From contig OY723271.1 in the NCBI GenBank assembly GCA_963210315.1, positions 558,001 to 622,000 of the forward strand: a DNA stretch of 64,000 nucleotides. The letters run 5' to 3'. The position numbers and the translations under genes were made by a program. This document shows positions 29,174 through 39,523 of this stretch, piece after piece; within the stretch, counting starts at the first letter, position 1; each line of letters starts with the position of its first letter. Below the pieces are notes generated by a model that was not told the DNA's origin, searched no databases, and worked only from the letters and a program-made list of their open reading frames with translations. Origin of the DNA: Rhynchopus euleeides. Taxonomy: Eukaryota > Euglenozoa > Diplonemea > Diplonemida > Diplonemidae.

Positions 29174-30720
29174 GGGCAGTGAACCCAATAAACGACGTTT
29201 ATTTCAGAAACCGTTTTTAAATAAACGTTACTGGGGGGGGGCAATTAATCGTGCATAGTCGAATAATCGTGCATAGTCAAATAATCGTGCCTTTTTGAAA
29301 CAGGCATTTATAAAGTTTTTTCCGCTGAATAATCGTGGGGTGCACGATTATTCACTTTTGGCTATTTTCGGTCAGTTCTGGAAGAAAAATGAGCAATTTT
29401 TCCCGCAGAATTTTCAAAAAACCCGTTCTTTTGAATGTTGGGAGCCCGTGCGGATCGTGGTGGGGTCATTTCGACCATGGGGTGCCTGTCTTCACCCGTG
29501 ACTGGTCGTCACCATTTTGGCTCATATTCGTCCACATGTCCGGCCTTGAGCCCCCAGTTTCAACACGAAAATGAGCCCAGACGGTCACTGCCAGTAAGGG
29601 GTGAAGACAGACACCCCATGGCCAAAATGACCCCACCACGATCCGCACAGATTCCAAATATGCAAACGGACGAGGTTTTTGCGATGTTTGTCCCCAGAAC
29701 TGACCAGAAAACTTGCAAAAGTGAATAATCGTGCACCCCACGATTATTCCCCCCCGTCAACTTTTTGCCTTTTTTTGGGCCCCTCAATTATACCCGCCCG
29801 TTCGCCAATTAATAGTGGAGTGCACGATTATTTGCCCCCCCCCAGTAAACGTTTATAAACGCTAAACGTTTAGCGTTTATTTAGCGAAGCAGCTTGTGCC
29901 CACACCCCACCCACATAACCTGACCTCACACACTCCCACACGATTCTGGTGGCAGAAAGTGCCCAATATGCTCCGGAAACTCAATTCCGCCCACTCACAG
30001 GGGGTGGTATGCCCCCGACGATGCCGTTTTTAGCAACCAAAATTTTTGGGACAGAACTTGTACCTGGGCTGCACACCACAGGACACATCAAGCAGAGCAA
30101 GCACACCTCAACCTGCCAGATGCACAGAAGAACTGTTGTCGTTGATTGTTCTGAAACATAACAGCTTCTCGGTGCCCTCCAGAGGCCAAAAGGCAAGCCA
30201 ATATGAGGTAATCGCGCCAGGAACAGTTGTGGGAGAAGTATGGTACAGTTCGTGTCCCATTTGACGCTGTTCTTGGGAGCTTACGGCAGCTGGGTCTGTG
30301 GCACGGCGCATCCGTTGCCAGGGAGCGCGTCCTCGGGTGTGGTGCCTCACCTGCGAGCATGTGGCACAGGGACGCCATACGAGAGTCTCTCAGATGCCTC
30401 CTCTGATGGGAGGCAGCTGACTGGAACAGGCACCTGGTACAGCAGGCACGGGTACAAGAAGTGGCCAGAAATAGCGCCGATGTTTTCGACCCTGCGCTTC
30501 GACATCTTGCTGTCCTCACCGCAGCGGTGACCCCCCGCCCTGGAATTTGGGGTGTGGTGCGCTGGCCATGATGTATTATGATGTAAAGTGACTCAGTGGC
30601 AGAGCCTGCAGGAAACGTTTATTAAGCGTTTATCTGAACGTTTATTTCCGCTCAGAATTTTGAGAAACGTTAAACGTTTATAAACGCTAAACGTTTTCAA
30701 CGTTTATTTAATCACTGCCC
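29174..30720. mobile_element. TA-flanked element with GGGCAGTGA ends
   Basis: TA (29172-29173) and TA (30721-30722) flank GGGCAGTGAACCCAATAAAC on the left and, read inward, GGGCAGTGATTAAATAAACG on the right. Subterminal repeats of AAACGTTTATAAACGCTAAA fill both ends. It carries a nested element (29231-29845) and otherwise no intact ORF. It sits in the TA at the left end of the next element. Confidence 0.8.
29231..29845. mobile_element. Nested TA element with CTGGGGGGGGGCAA ends
   Basis: 615 bp between TA (29229-29230) and TA (29846-29847). The ends are CTGGGGGGGGGCAATTAATC and, read inward, CTGGGGGGGGGCAAATAATC, followed by GTGCA on both sides. Motif AATAATCGTGCA recurs in both arms. The central module resembles that of 15432-15988. 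Confidence 0.85.
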
Positions 30721-30722
30721 TA

Positions 30723-32448
30723 GGGCGGGTCGAAAGCCTGTCCCAAAATGGGGTTTTTCGACATAGCAGCCGCGGCCCTCTATTTGACCTTCTGACCCCC
30801 CAGAACCCACCATACCCCGGTTTTTGGGCCCTAGGAGTCCGATTTTCGGGCTCCCGAGCCCCGGAAAGTCGATTTTTGATGATGTCAAAATTTTGTTCCC
30901 TATACTGCACCTCAGGGTCACGCACGGGTTCGCCAGTCCACTATCAGCCCATGTGCAGGCCCACTTTCTCGACCTCCTCCACCCCTTCCTCCCCTGCGTC
31001 CTCAAGACCCTCCATAGGTGCCAATCCTGCATCTTTCGACCCTCTTCCCACTCCAGCGTCGCACCAAACTGTTGAATGCGGGCAGCCACCATCTCCTTCT
31101 CTGTATACACTGCCAGATCATGCAAAGATGCATACTGATGCAGAGTGGGAACCGTCATCAACTTGCACAGTGTGCGGTGCTTGGCTGCAAGGGACAGGCG
31201 GCACAACTGGCCACTGCTCCGACACTGAGATGCTGGTCTGGCCAACGAACTCTTTGTAAGTTGAAAGGTCTCCTCTGTCGGGAGGGGGGTTTGCGAACCA
31301 ACCCTCACGACTTGCTCATGGCTTGCTGAGCAGGGCGTGCAATGACTTTCTGATTATTCAGGACGTGCATTCGAAGCCCGCGCACTTCTTCTGTGAAATG
31401 GTTGTTGCGAGAGTTGCACTGTGTGATTCCTTGATCCCCTTCCTCGCCTCAGCGTACGGAGGACGCTTGAATGTCCCGAGCATATCCTTCGCAGCGTCTT
31501 TAGCCAGTTCCGCGCACTCGTCATTTACATAAGGCGCGTGCAGCATAAATACCCGGACACTGTTCTGAGACCAGGTCCCACAGGACCCTGGTCTTGAGCG
31601 CCAGAAGAGAACCTTGATGATAAGCTCGGGCTCTGCGTTGCAGCTGGGTACTCGCTGCGCTCTTCCACCTCCCTTGACTGTCTGCATCCACAGGAGAAAT
31701 GCTTCGCAGATAACGGCAGCAGTGGCAAGTGTTTAGTCGGGACAGTTTACCTGCCTTGCATTCTAAGAGAGCATTCTCATGAGGGCATCAACACTAATGC
31801 ATCACTGTCGGCTATGATGACATCCTCCCTGTTCCTGGCAGCTCCGAGTTCAATAGCAGGCCACCCAACGACTGTGTCAGATGGCAGTATTCGATGGCAT
31901 CTTCTCACTGTCCGAATCGTTGGGATACGACGTTGTTTGTGGCGCGGATGAGCGGTTGCATCAGAAAATCACAGCCGCAGGATGGTGTGCGCTCGGACGT
32001 CCCAGGATGAGAGTGTTTTACTATCTGCCCGTGGCAGGCGTCCGTGCCATGACCCGGAGGTGCAGTATAGGGAACGGAAAAATTGACATCATCAAAAATC
32101 GACTTTCCGGGGCTCGGGAGCCCGAAAATCGGACTCCTAGGGCCCAAAAACCGGGGTATGGTGGGTTCTGGGGGGTCAGAAGGTCAAATAGAGGGCCGCG
32201 GCTGCTATGTCGAAAAACACCATTTTGGGAAAATGGAACTCTATCGACACATGTCACTCAACACGGGGGAATGGGGAGGGGAGAGGTTGTGGTGAAACGC
32301 ACACACCTCGACCTGTGATGAGGTGAGATGTGGCTCTGCAATTACGGCACTACGCGTGCCGTAAACTCGAATGACCTGCTTTCTCCGTGTTCCATTTCCT
32401 CCTTCATTGCATGAGGCTACACAAAAAAACTGGGCTTTCGACCCCCCC
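30723..32448. mobile_element. TA-flanked element with 200-bp inverted repeats and GGTCGAAAGCC ends
   Basis: It begins GGGCGGGTCGAAAGCC after TA (30721-30722) and ends at 32448 before TA (32449-32450), reading inward GGGGGGGTCGAAAGCC. Arms at about 30723-30920 and 32050-32232 are near-identical; roughly 200 bp of other sequence (about 32232-32430) splits the right end. Minus-strand frames inside (31358-31687, 30712-31308) include NDECAELAKDAAKDMLGTF but match no family I know and may be decayed transposase. Confidence 0.75.
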
Positions 32449-32450
32449 TA

Positions 32451-35400
32451 CCCCCCCCCCCCCCATGTTCTCTGTGTTGTAAAATGCTTTTTGACATCAT
32501 CAGTTGCGAGCCCTCAGCTCTTCTATCGGGGGACAGGGTATGTGTTGGGAAATACCCCATTGCGTCCAGCAGCATCGTTCATACCGAACAGCACAGCGGC
32601 TGGTGGCAGTTCTAAATTCTGCGAAGAAAAGGGGGGGGCGGGAGGGAGGTGACGGGGAAGAATTGTCGAAGCGAATTGATCCACAAAATACAACTGTTAA
32701 ATACCACTTTTCGCCTCTCACAGAGTAGGCAATCTGACTCGGTTTCGTTTTCGTTTTCTTTTTTTTTTGAATTTGAATTTTCCTCGTTCTCATGTTTTTT
32801 TTGACAAAGCGCCGAAACGAAGAAAACCACAGATTTTTTTTTTGTGCGGCCTGTGTGGTTGTCTTCGTCGTTTGTCTTCTTCGACCGGACATCCCCTTCT
32901 TCTGGAGACACCGATCTACACCATGAACCTCGAGCTGATGCTGGAGCTTTCGGGAGCCTCTGCGAGTGGGTGGCCACGTTTTCTTTGGTGGACGCACCCA
33001 AAAGAAAATAAAGAAATAGTAAAAACCCGAAAAGAGGTCGAGGCACCCGCTCCACTCCAGCACCATGGGGCTGAGGTTCACGGATCACACAGGTGAGGAT
33101 CAGTCCTCTGTGAGGCGCTTATCCTGAAGACGTACCAGTTCCCCGGTCGGTCTCCAGAAACTCGGGCCGCGTCTGGCGCTGTATCGCCTCGGCGGGGCTG
33201 TCGTCCCTTACAGTCTTTTCTGTACGAGGTTTTCCACAGGCTGCACACCTGCCCCGCGGCTGTGTGGCAGTCTTCGCGGAGTGCAATGCGAAGGTCTGGC
33301 CTGACGTGGTGTGACTATTTAGACTCCAGGTGTCTCCACCCATCCTGGTCTGGGGAGCCTCGGTACCCAAGCAGTTTTCGGTCATGCCCTGGACCACGGC
33401 CGTGCTAGACTCCTGGTGCAGGCACCCGTCATGGTCCGGGGACGGCCCCCCCAGGCAGTTTAACGTCTTACCCAGGACTTACAAAACCACAGATTTCCTA
33501 ACTTTTTTTTGCCGTTCGTGATTTGCCCCATGCAGCCTGATGATGGAGGAGGGCATGCATGAGCCTTTCCAATTTCAGCGGGGAGCAGGGGGGGGGGCAA
33601 AGCAGGGTGCGCTGATTGCGGGTGTGATATGAGGGAGGATATCAAGGCGGCACTTTCAAAGGCATGCTAAGGACAGCGCCTCACTCAGTCACACCTGGTA
33701 GCGAAGGCCCACCCACCCACCCACCCATTCACTGGAATTCCGTTGGGGGAGGGAAGCGGGGTGTGCCTTTTTCTCTCTCAGGAATGCGTGCATCTCATGT
33801 GCAGTGATGCAGTGTTCAGAAAAGTGAACAAAATAAAGGCAGGCAACCTACGCCACACACAGCGGGTGAAAGGGTGTGGTGGTGGTGGGGGGGGAGCGCA
33901 AAAGTGGCACCAGTGCTGATACACTTCGACAATAGGGGGATAGAAAGAGAGAGAGAGAAAGGGGGCAGGGGGAGCGAAGAAAACGCCCGATCTGACCCTC
34001 CCATTTTCGGTGGTGAATACGCACCGAGAGCGGGGACTGCTCTCTTGATGCGTGTGTTCCAAAGTGACACATGTACACACACAACACACATGCACCCTTG
34101 TGTGGCGCAACCAAGGATGCGGCAAGATCTAAAAATAGCACCTTTGCTAAGGTGGGTGGGAGGGGGGGTCTTCACACCACCGGCAAGTTAAGTTTTTCGT
34201 CAAAATAAAGGGGGGGGGGGGGGGGAGGGGGTGGCAGTTTTCAGGCGTACAATTTCCCTTGTTACTTCGCGACGCTTCACCGCTTGCAACTGGGGAACAA
34301 TCCAATTGAAACGCCTGATATAACGAAACGCAATGTGACGGGATACCGACCTGGCGGTTCGCTGCAGGTCGGTATCCTTGTGCAACTGATCAAACTGGCC
34401 AGGCTGTGTTGCCAGGTGTTGGGGGGGGAGGGGGGGGGGTTCGGAGACAAAAAAAAAGATAAGGCTGTTGTTTGTGCGCCAAATCCGAAAAAAGATGCAA
34501 TAAATGGTGTGATTCAGGAACCCCCCAGAACTGGCATAGACATGGCATAGAACCGGCATAGAACTGGCATAGAACACCGGTCCACAATCCTTCAGGAAAT
34601 GTCTGTGCAGGTTTCTACTGGGGAGATACACTACTTGACCACTTTATGGTCCAGGTCAAGGGGGGGAATTCACTTCCCGATTAAAAAATGTCACATTTCT
34701 CTGATGTAGGGCTCTTTGGTGACGGGAACATGGGATGCAGAACCTGGGGGGGGAGGTGGGCGGTGGGGGGGTGTCCGCAGTGTCTTCCCAGCACAACTGG
34801 AGAGCCACCCACTCTGCTGCAGTTTGCCGAAGCTAATACCTGGCGCAATAACCCAGCGCGTTCACTCCATCGATCTGTACAAGAAGCAGCCCAGCCAGTG
34901 CCACAAGCCCAGGCCGAAGGGGGGTGACGTTCTCTCGGGGTCCCCGAGGGAACAGAGAGGTAACAGAGCGGGATATCCGTGGGATGTCCCTCTCTGTTAC
35001 TCTCGTGTCTTCTGCAGGGTTCCACCTTGGCGTAGGATATCCAACGCGAGAAGCAACATCCCGTGGAGGTTATCCCATAGGATATCCTACCCAAGTTCTG
35101 GGAATCGAACCACCTACGGTTTTCACGCCCGAATACGCAGGTCCATGACAGCACATGGCGGACAACCCAGAATCGAGCGCGGTGGCTCCAGCACATCTCC
35201 CGACGGCGTTCCCCCGAGGGGAGCCTCGCCCGATGTACTTTGCACCGAGGAGGGGCGACTCGTCTGGGATGTCGACTGCCGCAGTCACGGTGTCGACGAC
35301 ACACAGCACCTGAGCGGGTTTTGAACCCGGGACCGTCAATTATCAGGCAGGACCTCAGGCCTTGAGGGGGGGCGCCGACCCGGGCTTCCCCTCCCGGTGC

Positions 35401-36147
35401 CCTCGCCTCGAAGGGAGGACGTTTGGTGTGTCGGCATGTTGCTGCGCCATGTTGCTGCTGCCTCACCGGATCAACTTAAGCTCCTGTGAGCTGCCCTCTC
35501 TCTGAGGTCGAGGTGGCCAGAAGGCCGAGGTGCCCACAGCCTTTTCCTCAACAGAAACCCGCTTTTTCGGGGTCAGTCAGACCATATCCACCTCAAACAG
35601 TGCTGGAGAGGCCCCCCCTATTGAATCACACCAATAAAATTATAAAGGAGAAAGGAGAACCCAACTGCAATATGGCAAGCGATCTGCACGCCCCGGCACA
35701 CGGATGTGGCACCGGTTTGACACACCCCCCCCCCCCCCCAACCCACACTCTAACTCTACCGAGGGGGTCGTTCTCTCTAAAGTGCAGAAACAGTAAGGGG
35801 ATCGGATTTTCTGCTCTTCGGCAAAAAAAAAGCAGTTCGGCAACTGTTCGGGGGGTGGTGGGGTTTTTTACTTTTGTTTCTTTCTGAGAAAAAGTCTCAC
35901 AAATTTGAAATAAAAAAGGAGGTGCTGACACAGGTTTTGATACAGAACGAACGCTTCAACTGCAATGCTAGTCGGGGGGCTTTCCATCTGATGTGGCATT
36001 GTGCAGGAAAAGGGGGTCAGCAGGGGCGCTGCAACGTAGGCGTGATACTGATCACTAAAGAAAACTCCACACGCGATGCCCCCACTTCCCCCGCAACCGA
36101 TGCCAGTGAGATAACGGCAGTCGGGGGTGTGTGTGTGTGTGTGTGTT
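32451..36147. other. Long gene-free stretch with low-complexity and short repeats
   Basis: No supported gene. Contents: a C tract from 32451; a CCCA microsatellite near 33705-33726; G runs near 33890 and 34208; the 34453-34487 copy of the 8036-8069 block; hairpin-forming repeats with GGATATCC at about 34955-35095; two T-arm-like boxes at about 35105 and 35325; a C run near 35725; and a (GT)n tract at 36126-36147. Frames here are short or low complexity. Confidence 0.6.
35095..35385 (-). other. tRNA-like remnants (T-arm boxes only)
   Basis: On the minus strand GGTTCGATTCCCAGAA (about 35116-35101) and CCCGGGTTCAAAACCCG (about 35332-35316) resemble tRNA T arms. Neither has a clear box A, anticodon arm or acceptor pairing. 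They may be tRNA pseudogenes or parts of a tRNA-derived SINE. Confidence 0.2.
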
Positions 36148-38912
36148 GATCACTTTTTAGGTGGGTTAACCCTGCACGGGTCCTAGCCCACCCCCATCCC
36201 ACCCTACGTAACCGCCGAGGCCCCACTCGGGTCAGAGTGTGGGGCCAGTTCAGTGCCACTCGGAGGAGGGCGTGCCGCAAAGCTCGCGTGATGCGTGTTG
36301 CAGCAGTAGGTTAGAGACTTAGATTCAACTACACAGTCCCCGCAGCGCCCCATCCTATGGGCCTTCTTGCAGAACTCCATAGTGACGCAGAGCCCGTCGC
36401 CGTCGTTGTGGTGCTGCAGTTCATGGCAGCAGGTCTCGGCTGGCACTCGCCCCTGCACGCAGGCCGCGCACCGAGGTTTGCTGTGCCGGTCGCAAGTCAG
36501 AGTCCGAGAGTTCCGCTTCGCGCCTGGGGGGGCCGTTCGGGGGGCGGCGCCCCTCCTCTCCCGTGGTCTTCTCGCCACGGCCTCGGCTTCCCGGCACTGC
36601 GCATCCCACCGCCCTGCGTCGCGGTCCCACCCCGCGGGGTAGTGCCGCTGGGGCTCAAAAGCTGCCGCCCACGCCTGTTCGGGGGCGTGGAACGGCGTAT
36701 CAGGGGCGTCTTCCCAGCTGTTGGTGTGCCTCTGCAGCGCTCGCATCACCTCCTCAGTGGCGGGGTCGAGCTGCGCGCGCCGCGACAGCCCTTTCACCAC
36801 CGTCCCCCCAAGCGCGGTAAGAACGGTCGTGTTGTCCGCATGGCCCAAGTGCCACGGCTTGCCGCACCCCCGCTTGATCAGGGCTCCGAGCCTCTCGAGG
36901 GATGCCGCCTTCCCGAGTGCGCTACGTTGGAAGGCGTCCAGCTGACTCACAAGCTGTTCGCGCGTCACTCCTCTCAGCTGCTCGGTCTCGTCCATGGCCC
37001 TGTTACTGAGGGCGTCAGCATCCGTGTTGTGCTCTCTCCGCACATGCACAAAGGACAGGCTGCAGCGCGGCTTCAGCTCCTCTATCAACCTGGTTGCGCT
37101 GAGATAGAGCGGGCGCAGGTCCTGATGGCTGCAGACAGAGTCGCCACGCAGGTGGCCCAGCACCACCTGTGAATCCCCGCAGACAGTCACCGCGCCTACA
37201 TGCGTCAGGTCTCCACGCAGCAGCCCCAGCCCGGCCCTGACGCCCTCGTACTCCGCCACGTTGTTGGAGCGGACCCCCGGGAGGGGGCGGACCGCCTCCG
37301 CCACCTTACGGCCATCCTCGTATAGGACCGCCCCCGCGCCCGCTACTGCGAAGGGGGTGCCGTTGTCCCTCGCCCCCCCGTCGAAGTAGAGGGCCAGTCC
37401 CCCCCGGGCCTGGCGTGTCGGGAGCACCTCCCGGGCGTCCCTTCCCCCGTCCCCCTTCTTCACCTTCGGGGGCCGGATGCGGCGCGTCTCCGCTGGGGGG
37501 AGGGATAGGCCCGTTGTTAGCTCGAAGTCTACCGCCAGCTCGATCAGGCTCACCGTGTGCTCGCCCCCGTGGGGGGCCCACCGCAGGCTCCGCAGCCAGT
37601 GGCAGAGCGCCACCCAGAGCGCGGGCGGGTGTTTGCCCCAGGTGGCCTTGACCCTGGACGGCGCCAACGACGGGATGCGGGCCCGCTCAGGGATGGGCGT
37701 ACGCCACCCCCAGGGGTATTCAACCGTCGGGTGGTGGCGCGCATTCCGGTCGAGTAGCCCATCATGACCCTGGCGCGCCGACAGCACTGCAATAAAGTAG
37801 CGGTGCAGCTGCGACACGATGGCGACCCTCGCGTCCCGAGCGAGCGGCAGCACCTGCGCCTCGCCCGGCAGGTCATGTCGGTACACCGGAGCTACGCCGC
37901 AGATCGAGAGACAGGCAGGCCATGCCGTGCGGTCGGTTGATGCGATAGGGTGTCGCTGCCGGACGTGGTCCCAGGCCGTGCACTCCCACCACAGGTGTTG
38001 CATCGTCTCCCGCTCCCCGGACTGGCAGTACGGGCAGGCTTTTCCGATTCCCGTCCGGCCCACCACAGGCACCGCCCCGGCGATTGCCGACCTGAGGAGG
38101 CCCCGCTGGTATGCCGTCACCGCAGAGTCGCCCTCCAGGATACAGCGGGTCACCCCCCCATCGGCGCCGTGCTGGAGCCCATCGTAGTCAGCACGCCTCG
38201 CGCACACCCCCTGTAGGACCTTCGTCCGGAGGGCCTGTCGCAGGTCGTGCGCGAAGGTCCGCCACCCTGCGTCGGTGGCCGTAGCGGGGTCAAATACCTG
38301 GCGTCGACTCGCCTCGTCCTCATAAGCGACCTGCGTGGCCGCAATCCACCGCCACCCGATCCACGAGAGGGCCTTCTGAAAGAGCGCAAAGGGGCCCTCG
38401 CCCCTCCACGCGGCCCGCCCACCCCACGCGGCTGCTGCCAGGTCTCGCGCGTGGCTCCACTTCTTGACCTGTACTGCCCAAGTGTGGATCTGCCGATAGC
38501 GGGGGACGACCGCCGGGTCCAGCCGGTGCGCCGGGTGTAGAATGCACAGCACCACCTCCGCCGCTCTGCGGGGAGGGCCCGTCCAAAGGGCGGCGGTGAA
38601 GCGTACCCTCCACCGCTGCACCTTGTCATCCGGCCATTCCGTGACGGAGGCACCGTAGTAGGTCTTTGCCCCAGATGTCATTGCGGCAGCCTGACCCCTC
38701 CACTGCATCGGCAAGGGCAAATTGGACACCCTCCCCAGGCACTGGCCCACCTCCTCCTCTCGGTGCTCAATGCGTTCCGACACCGGCGGAGGCTGCCCCG
38801 GCTCGGGCCTCGCATGCAGCATCGCACCCAGGGAGTCGAAGCTGTTGTCCTGCCGGATCGGCGTGGCCTCCCCGTCCCTCGTGGTGTAGATAAGTTGGGG
38901 GGGCGTCACCGC
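36148..38912 (-). mobile_element. 5'-truncated LINE flanked by (GT)n tracts
   Basis: A non-LTR retrotransposon fragment beginning in the RT thumb and running through RNase H to the stop. On the plus strand (GT)n lies at 36126-36147 and 38913-38930, so the copy appears to have landed in, or to be tailed by, a GT/CA repeat. 5' truncation is typical of target-primed reverse transcription. The RNase H suggests an I/ingi-type lineage, distinct from the LINE at 49316-56795. Confidence 0.75.
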
Positions 38913-38987
38913 CGTGTGTGTGTGTGTGTGGACAGTAGAGATCGCGTCAGAGCAAGTGCTCTTGGGTGCGAAACGATGCGTCTGCAA
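36204..38987 (-). CDS. C-terminal LINE polyprotein fragment: RT end, zinc motif, RNase H
   Basis: 927 residues open, of which the first 25 or so come from host (GT)n sequence. Residues 32-60 (LIYTTRDGEATP, then FDSLGAML) match the segment after the RT catalytic box. A zinc motif CPYCQSGERETMQHLWWEC lies at 318-336. RNase H spans about 532-665 with D536 (YFDGGA), E579 (NVAEYEG), D605 (VCGDSQVV) and H653/D658 (EHNTDADALSN). A Cys/His-rich tail (CDRHSKPRCAAC, CCHELQHH, CGDCVVES) ends the protein. The palm catalytic core and any endonuclease are missing, so the copy is dead. Confidence 0.8.
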   Translation of the reverse strand: MQTHRFAPKSTCSDAISTVHTHTHTAVTPPQLIYTTRDGEATPIRQDNSFDSLGAMLHARPEPGQPPPVSERIEHREEEVGQCLGRVSNLPLPMQWRGQAAAMTSGAKTYYGASVTEWPDDKVQRWRVRFTAALWTGPPRRAAEVVLCILHPAHRLDPAVVPRYRQIHTWAVQVKKWSHARDLAAAAWGGRAAWRGEGPFALFQKALSWIGWRWIAATQVAYEDEASRRQVFDPATATDAGWRTFAHDLRQALRTKVLQGVCARRADYDGLQHGADGGVTRCILEGDSAVTAYQRGLLRSAIAGAVPVVGRTGIGKACPYCQSGERETMQHLWWECTAWDHVRQRHPIASTDRTAWPACLSICGVAPVYRHDLPGEAQVLPLARDARVAIVSQLHRYFIAVLSARQGHDGLLDRNARHHPTVEYPWGWRTPIPERARIPSLAPSRVKATWGKHPPALWVALCHWLRSLRWAPHGGEHTVSLIELAVDFELTTGLSLPPAETRRIRPPKVKKGDGGRDAREVLPTRQARGGLALYFDGGARDNGTPFAVAGAGAVLYEDGRKVAEAVRPLPGVRSNNVAEYEGVRAGLGLLRGDLTHVGAVTVCGDSQVVLGHLRGDSVCSHQDLRPLYLSATRLIEELKPRCSLSFVHVRREHNTDADALSNRAMDETEQLRGVTREQLVSQLDAFQRSALGKAASLERLGALIKRGCGKPWHLGHADNTTVLTALGGTVVKGLSRRAQLDPATEEVMRALQRHTNSWEDAPDTPFHAPEQAWAAAFEPQRHYPAGWDRDAGRWDAQCREAEAVARRPRERRGAAPRTAPPGAKRNSRTLTCDRHSKPRCAACVQGRVPAETCCHELQHHNDGDGLCVTMEFCKKAHRMGRCGDCVVESKSLTYCCNTHHASFAARPPPSGTELAPHSDPSGASAVT

Positions 38988-39523
38988 ATCAGTAAGGGGA
39001 GAGAAGAACCAGCGGGCATTCGTCGATCGCGAGAACCCTCTACACTAACATGAAAAGACACACGTGTGCAATTTAGGGGGGGTCGTCGGTGCCAGCACTC
39101 AGGCCTGCCACCGCCTGGTGTGCTGCACAGACCCACGCGACGCATTGCTCCGCTTGGATGACTGCTGCGACAACGACCTCTCTCCGAAGCGCATTGACGG
39201 CACCTGTGTGCGTGTGGGGTGAGTGGGTGCGTGAAACTGCGTTGCCTGAAAAATCGGAAAGGGGGCAGAACTTGAACTGAATTTGCACATTGCAGTGTGC
39301 TGAATGAAAATCACCACCTCGAGGCAGAACAAAATAATAAACACGGGCTTCCTGGGTGCTTTGTGCGGCACACAAAACCCCTCTTCTTTTGGAGGTGTGA
39401 TACTGTAACACAACTGCAGGAAACCTTTGGCATGCAGAACATGGAGGGGCACACCCACACCCGCGTGGCACGGGAGGTTCTCGCGTGATCCACCCACTGC
39501 CTCTTCCCCCTCCCCACCCCCCC
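38988..39523. other. Intergenic stretch, no gene seen
   Basis: The stretch separates the truncated LINE from the stop of the 39524-45124 gene. Frames on both strands overlap and are Cys/His/Thr-rich without domain signal. Confidence 0.5.

Noticed and set aside
36165-36185. Another piggyBac end (TTAACCCTGCACGGG)
   Set aside because: No matching inverted end with TTAA is found in the window.
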